From Oxytricha trifallax (lineage: Eukaryota; Ciliophora; Spirotrichea; Sporadotrichida; Oxytrichidae), in NCBI GenBank assembly GCA_000711775.1, contig ARYC01001244.1, positions 1-64,000 on the forward strand: a DNA stretch of 64,000 bases. The letters are read 5' to 3'. The notes beneath the pieces are model-generated. The model did not search any database and was not told the DNA's origin. It saw only the letters and a program-made list of their open reading frames with translations. This document shows, piece after piece, positions 59,190 through 64,000 of this stretch; positions within the stretch are counted from its first letter, which is position 1, and each line of letters opens with the position of its first letter. The translations under genes and the position numbers were made by a program.

Positions 59190-60252
59190 TCATTTATTTA
59201 AGTCTAACACTTATTAATAAACATTCATTCTACCCTTTCTTGCACATATCGTAGTCTAGTCTTTACCCACTCTCTTGCATTTACTCTGTATGAGATCTAC
59301 TGTATCGATTGGTAGATCATGCATTAGGTGATACAGCAGTAACTTCTTGTAGTGAGTCTTAATCTAACTCCAGTAGAATTCGATTCCATTAAATTGTGGA
59401 CTGTAAGGAACGTTATACACAGGAGTTATGTTTAACTCTTCATAAGCTTTCTTAGACTCCTTTGTCTTATGAACTGATAGGTTATCAACAAACAGGATGA
59501 TCTCTTGATCGTTGTACTTATCTCTTAGTGTATGTAAGAACTCTAAATACTACTCTCTCTTAATAGAGCGAGGGTGAATAACATAAGTTTCTAAGCCTGA
59601 ATCTTCACTAATACCAGCTAAAATCGCATGAGTGACAACCTTTACCTTTTAGTCATACACTTATATATTATCATACTTCTTGTCCAAGACTTATAAATAA
59701 AGGTGTTGAATGTAAACACTGCTTCATCAGCGTGTATGAACTTGATGTTATTATCAATAGCCCTCTGCATTTAATCATAGATATAGTTTAAATGATTACT
59801 ATAAAATGGCACTGTAAAATCAATCACTCTATTGACTCTGTTGACAGTCTTGAAAGTAATACCATTTTTTCTATAAATATTTGCGATAGTCTTTGGAGAA
59901 ATGCGCATGCCAGGAAACTTTTGATGAATCATCACAGCTCGCTAGTCAAGTGGGAAGTGTGCCCAATACTTAAGAGTCTTAGAATCGCAGAGAGAGTCAA
60001 TATGCTGCTAAAAGAACTTTTATCTTCTACAGGATGTTATCAAGAACCAGAATTGAAATGCTAAACAGCAAACAAGCAGTGATACCTTACAGTTGAAGCA
60101 CTCTTACACAATAGCTTTGCAATCGCACAAAAATTCATCACTGGTTTGAGTTAGTCTATATTAATACTCGCACCATACCTAAGCTTAAGCAGTAAATCTA
60201 AATATTTCTCCTTATAAATAGACCACATAAATAGCTAATTTCTATTTCTCAT
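59190..60252 (-). pseudogene. TBE transposase (copy D)
   Basis: The gene starts MRNRNQLFMWSIYKEKYLD and ends LDLNK-TGA. HADEAVFTFNTF and VDNLSVHKTK keep the first two catalytic aspartates, and NGIEFYW keeps the Glu. TGAs and frame changes after residue 70 and after the first Asp break it. It differs from copies A-C along its whole length, which supports a separate subfamily. Confidence 0.88.
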
Positions 60253-60359
60253 TTTGCAACTGGCCTAATTTCTCTACTAACCCTATCAAAACCCCAACTT
60301 TACCCTACTAATCAAAGCACTTATAGACATCACTAAGGAGTTTTGGGGTTTTGATTGCT

Positions 60360-62020
60360 CATAGATTTTGTAGTAGCGTACAAATCTATTATAAATGTCA
60401 AATTAATGTTGTTGACATTAATAGAAAACCATTAAATTTCCCTAAATAAAATATTATCAATGTTGAAACACAACTTTAAATAGTTTCCAGTCACATACTT
60501 TGACCTTTCTACTTCAATTCAAAAATGGCTTCTTATTTATAGAGTGTTATTGAGTATTATTGTGCTCTGTGTAGAATTAATATTTTTTGTTGTAACTGCC
60601 AAAATAAAATATAGATAAAATACATAATTTATAAACGCTCTCCGTATCATAGTTAATTTTAAGAAGAATTAATTTTTTTTTATTTAGATAGTTAATCGAA
60701 TTTTAGATATGTGCCAAAAAGTATAATTAAATTGAAAATTGATTCTTATAGAGTTTAAGTTAATAAAATTAAATATATTTTTAAATTAATAAAATCCTTT
60801 ATTATTTACCTTATTCATATATTCTTAACAGTATCAATCAAAGTTATATAAGTAAAATTATTAAGGTATAATATAATTAATATTTATTTGTATTTTGACA
60901 CTTTTATTAGTGAAATAGCTTAAAATTTCAATTTTCTTAGTTTAATAATTTCATTTCATCATCATATTTCATAAATTATAAATAAAAGAATTTAATTTTT
61001 GGCATTCATCTATAAATCGATAAGCTATCAATATATATTATATATCTTTTGAAAATATACAAATATAGTTTTTTAAATTATTAGAAGATGATTAAATATT
61101 TAAATTATGGACAATGATTGAAGTAGATCTTCAATTTTTAATTAAATACGAGTAGTTGAAAATGGATTCATACTTTTCATGAATTAACCTATATCAAGTA
61201 GTACATCAAAGGCAAAGAATTATTTTAAGGGAATTGCATATAATTGAATAGTTAGTATTTCTGTAGTAAAGATATATGAAGCTCATTAAATACGCAGAGT
61301 AAGGAAATTCAAAAAATTTTAATCAATAATTAAATTATTAAATTGCTGCAAAATTGAAGTTTACTCTTATAATCTTTCATAAATAAATAAAATTAAACAT
61401 ATTTTAATAAAGACATTTTCTATAAGACTAATTCTATCAAGGGTATTTACAGCCTTTAATCATAAACTATCACAATGTTTAAGAGTTAGGTCGAATTGAT
61501 GGAAAAATAAGAATTACAAATATTCACAGAAATCAAAATACCTAGCAATAGAATATATAATAATTTATAAAATTAATACTTTAAATTCATAAATTAAAAT
61601 GGAGTGAATCGGCAACTTTTTCTTAGAGTGTTAAATGTCGTGTATCATTTTGGTTAATTACTGCATAAGGTGTAATCTTTAAACAATTCTGTATAAATCT
61701 CTGGTCTATTTAAATTTAATGCTTTTTTGATTCTTAGATACTCGTGAAATTTTGTTTTCCTTTGTGAGCTTTATCGTTTAAAATTTTCATTTATACACAA
61801 TCTTTTTAATGTATTGCATAACACAATAATTATAATGCATGTCTTTTTTATTAAAAGTTTTTTTGGTTTTTTTTTCATTTCACATTAATGGCTACAATTA
61901 GGGATGAATTTCAAGGTCGTTACTTTTATAAGTATCATTTGTTTACTCTAATTTAGTTATTCTTTTTCTCAAACTGCATGAGATCGTCTAAATTATTCAA
62001 GCAACCAAAATTTAAGGTTA
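60360..62020. other. AT-rich stretch, no gene seen
   Basis: No GC-rich island, repeat or element end was seen to the right of TBE copy D up to the open frame at 62028. Confidence 0.4.
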
Positions 62021-62027
62021 CATAATA

Positions 62028-62300
62028 ATGGAGATTTATAAGACAAAGCAGCTCGCAAAAAATAAACTTCGCGAGCTGCTTTGGATCTAAAATACATAAT
62101 TAAATAACATAACAGAAAAAAACACTAGCGTTTAACTACAACTCCAAGCCACACTAAGCAACAAAACAATCAGCCAACTTCAACAACCTCCGTTAGACTA
62201 TCTATAAAATCTACTCCATTAAGCTTTAGTAATCAATAATATTAAGATTTATAATTTTAAGATTTTATTATAAGGAACACTTTTGATATACGATTGTTGA
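62028..62300 (+). CDS. short open frame, unrecognised
   Basis: The frame has 90 residues from MEIYKTKQLAKNKLRELLWI to TGA, with Q-rich text SNKTISQLQQPPLDYLQNLL. It is unbroken and starts with ATG. Its first part coincides with a perfect 13-bp stem (CAAAGCAGCTCGC at 62044, complement at 62071, 14-base loop), so the patch could instead be a structured RNA or element remnant. AT-rich DNA follows on the right to 63420. Confidence 0.28.
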
Positions 62301-63424
62301 TTCCTGTGAAAATTAGTAATTCCTGATTTCCCTTCAATAGACCAAAGTATTTAAACTTGCATTTAATCTTAATCCAATTAAATAAAAATAAATAATACCA
62401 ATTGTTTTAAAAATTAAGTTTTGCTACAAATTTGGTCGAATATAATGATTGCTGGTTAAACAAAAATAAAGAGCCAAAGCTTAAGATTCAGTAAAGATCA
62501 AGCACAAGTGTTTTTTAATTTTAAGCTTGAGTATTATGTTTTCTGTTATCTATCATTAAAATTTAAGATTAATCATTAATGACTTTGAGCTTAATTTCTA
62601 TTTTGAAAGACATGAATTCTCATTCTCGTCTCGAGTATAGATGTCCATTTACTCAAATAGAGGATTTTTATTATATAAATTCATGGATTTTAGATTCTTA
62701 TTAAAACTGAAGATAAAAGAAGATATATAAGTCATCACAAATTGGACATTAAAACTAGAGGATTTCAAGTAATTTTCTAATTTTTCCTAATTAAATAAGA
62801 ATGGTTTAGATGTTGAATTCTGAATCATAAAAATGACGCCTTTTAAGAATCTTAAATGTATAGATTAAACAGAGTCTAAATGGATTTTAGAATCCTTAAT
62901 TTTTACTTTAAATTATGTATTAAACTATATTAATACTCGTAAATTAATACTAAATAATTATATATAATAGGACAAGAATGACTTTTCTTGTCTCTACTGA
63001 TAAAATTTAATCAAAAAAATCATAAACATCAACATTTGCACAAGAAAACTCATCCAAAACCTCTTGTTTTTGTTAAAAAAATTATGATCTTAGTTTTTAA
63101 TGATTGCTGAAAAAATTGAATTTTGTTATTTTTAATATTGAAGAATAAGGAAAATGCTTAAAATTATAAAGAAAATCATTTATACTGTATTGAATAAATA
63201 AATAAATAAAACGAAAATAAAACCATTTTTAAAAGCAATGAAAAATGATAAATTACAAAACTAGATGTCAATTCAATTACTTAAGAATTTTTAATCGTAA
63301 GAATAAATTTTAATAAGAATTGATAAATAATGAAAACATAATTTTAAAAGAAAATAATAACAATTCTTAAAAAATAGGTAGATAAGAAAACTTAGTGTTT
63401 AATAAAAATATAAAATAAACAATT

Positions 63425-64000
63425 TATACTATCGCTTTCCGAAGAAAACAATTTCATCACCACTTAAGCTATTCAGCTGGACATATTTTTATATAAATTA
63501 TATTGCTTACGAAACCAAATCAAGTCAAGGCATAGTGAAAACCGTATTTTCATCCTCGTGTAATCCATTTCACTTAGTTTAGTTATGACTTTTGTCTTAT
63601 TTTCTATTCAATTTATCTAAATATGTTTTAAATGCATTTATTTATATATGATCTTAATCTTTTAATGCTATGTTATTTAATTTTGTATTTTATGTATAGC
63701 TAACAAATTATATACATTTTATTTAAAACTTATAAGCTTAGCTTGATCAAATTCATTAAGAATCTGATTTGAATATCTTATCAGAGGGTTCGGTCAAATC
63801 TAAATGAATTTTAGTGACATATATTTTTATCCATTCTAATGTAAACTTCATGAGTGGTATGACAGAAAGGAACTCTTATATCTTTGAAAATTTTTATTTT
63901 GAGATAAACATTAATTACATAATCTCTCAGAGGTAAATTTTAAATTTAGATCCAAGAAATTAATTACGATTGGATAGTTAAAAGTAAATTAATTGCATTC
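63425..64000. other. weak coding-like patch at 63430-63570, then AT-rich
   Basis: A plus-strand frame reads FPKKTISSPLKLFSWTYFYI and ETKSSQGIVKTVFSSSCNPF, slightly richer in GC than its flanks. No start, stop context or family was recognised. The remainder to the window end shows nothing. Confidence 0.2.

Larger units (their letters stand above)
56936..60353 (-). mobile_element. TBE transposon copy D, other subfamily, internally deleted
   Basis: The right tip (complement) CAAAACCCCAAAACTCC and left tip CAAAACCCAAAAAGCCC are telomeric-type. ATT lies on both sides (56933-56935; 60354-60356). The element is 3418 bp, about 0.7 kb short, because the N-terminal part of the 22-kDa gene is missing. 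The inner terminal repeat (TAGGATAAAGTTGGGGTTTT and complement) differs from copies A-C, so it belongs to another TBE subfamily. The element is inverted relative to B and C. Confidence 0.94.

Noticed and set aside
1-64000. Reading the short frames as evidence of a standard-code organism with few genes
   Set aside because: The 1050-bp transposase frame with conserved catalytic motifs is open only if TAA/TAG encode Gln.

Overview
The window looks like germline (micronuclear) DNA of a stichotrich ciliate of the Oxytricha/Stylonychia type. Three things in the sequence point there. First, long reading frames are open only if TAA and TAG are read as glutamine, with TGA as the sole stop. Second, four TBE transposons (telomere-bearing elements) carry C4A4-type telomeric repeats at their tips. 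Third, the DNA is extremely AT-rich, with short islands of higher GC that hold coding sequence. No rRNA, tRNA, CRISPR array or bacterial-type operon was seen.

Layout. 1-1108: end of TBE copy A, with a broken transposase gene. 1.9-8.7 kb: faint coding-like islands, including a possible dolichol/phytol-kinase-type fragment. 8.7-12.7 kb: a divergent transposon with the same three genes as TBE in the same order and orientation, but without telomeric ends. 13.5-13.9 kb: first copy of a ~416-bp foldback element. 15.4-17.3 kb: a decayed secreted alpha-amylase gene with a second kind of foldback inside it. 17.4-22.5 kb: TBE copy B, with an intact transposase gene and a ~1-kb palindrome inserted in its 22-kDa gene. 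22.9-31.5 kb: coding-like remnants in AT-rich DNA. 32.1-34.7 kb: a decayed cullin gene carrying the second ~416-bp foldback. 35.1-36.7 kb: an open frame for a small membrane protein, and a decayed secretory cyclophilin. 37.5-39.9 kb: GC-rich decayed coding DNA, including a Cys-loop-receptor-like piece, with two further foldbacks. 39.9-44.0 kb: TBE copy C, full length but worn. 45.5-47.0 kb: a decayed MORN-repeat gene. 54.0-55.0 kb: a TIR-bounded element whose GC-rich core encodes the C-terminal half of a viral-type SF3 helicase. 55.4-55.8 kb: third ~416-bp foldback. 56.9-60.4 kb: TBE copy D, of another subfamily and internally deleted. The rest, to 64 kb, is AT-rich.

How it fits together. TBE elements carry a DDE transposase, a 22-kDa protein of unknown role and a 57-kDa zinc-finger/kinase protein. 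TBE transposases of Oxytricha are known to take part in programmed DNA elimination. The host-like genes here are not plain MDS/IES mosaics: conserved motifs change frame inside continuous GC-rich DNA and key residues are lost. This suggests a germline-limited graveyard of gene copies, heavily loaded with TA- or ANT-targeted transposons and foldback MITEs. Because only TGA stops translation, open frames of 100-200 codons arise often by chance, so unrecognised frames are given low confidence.
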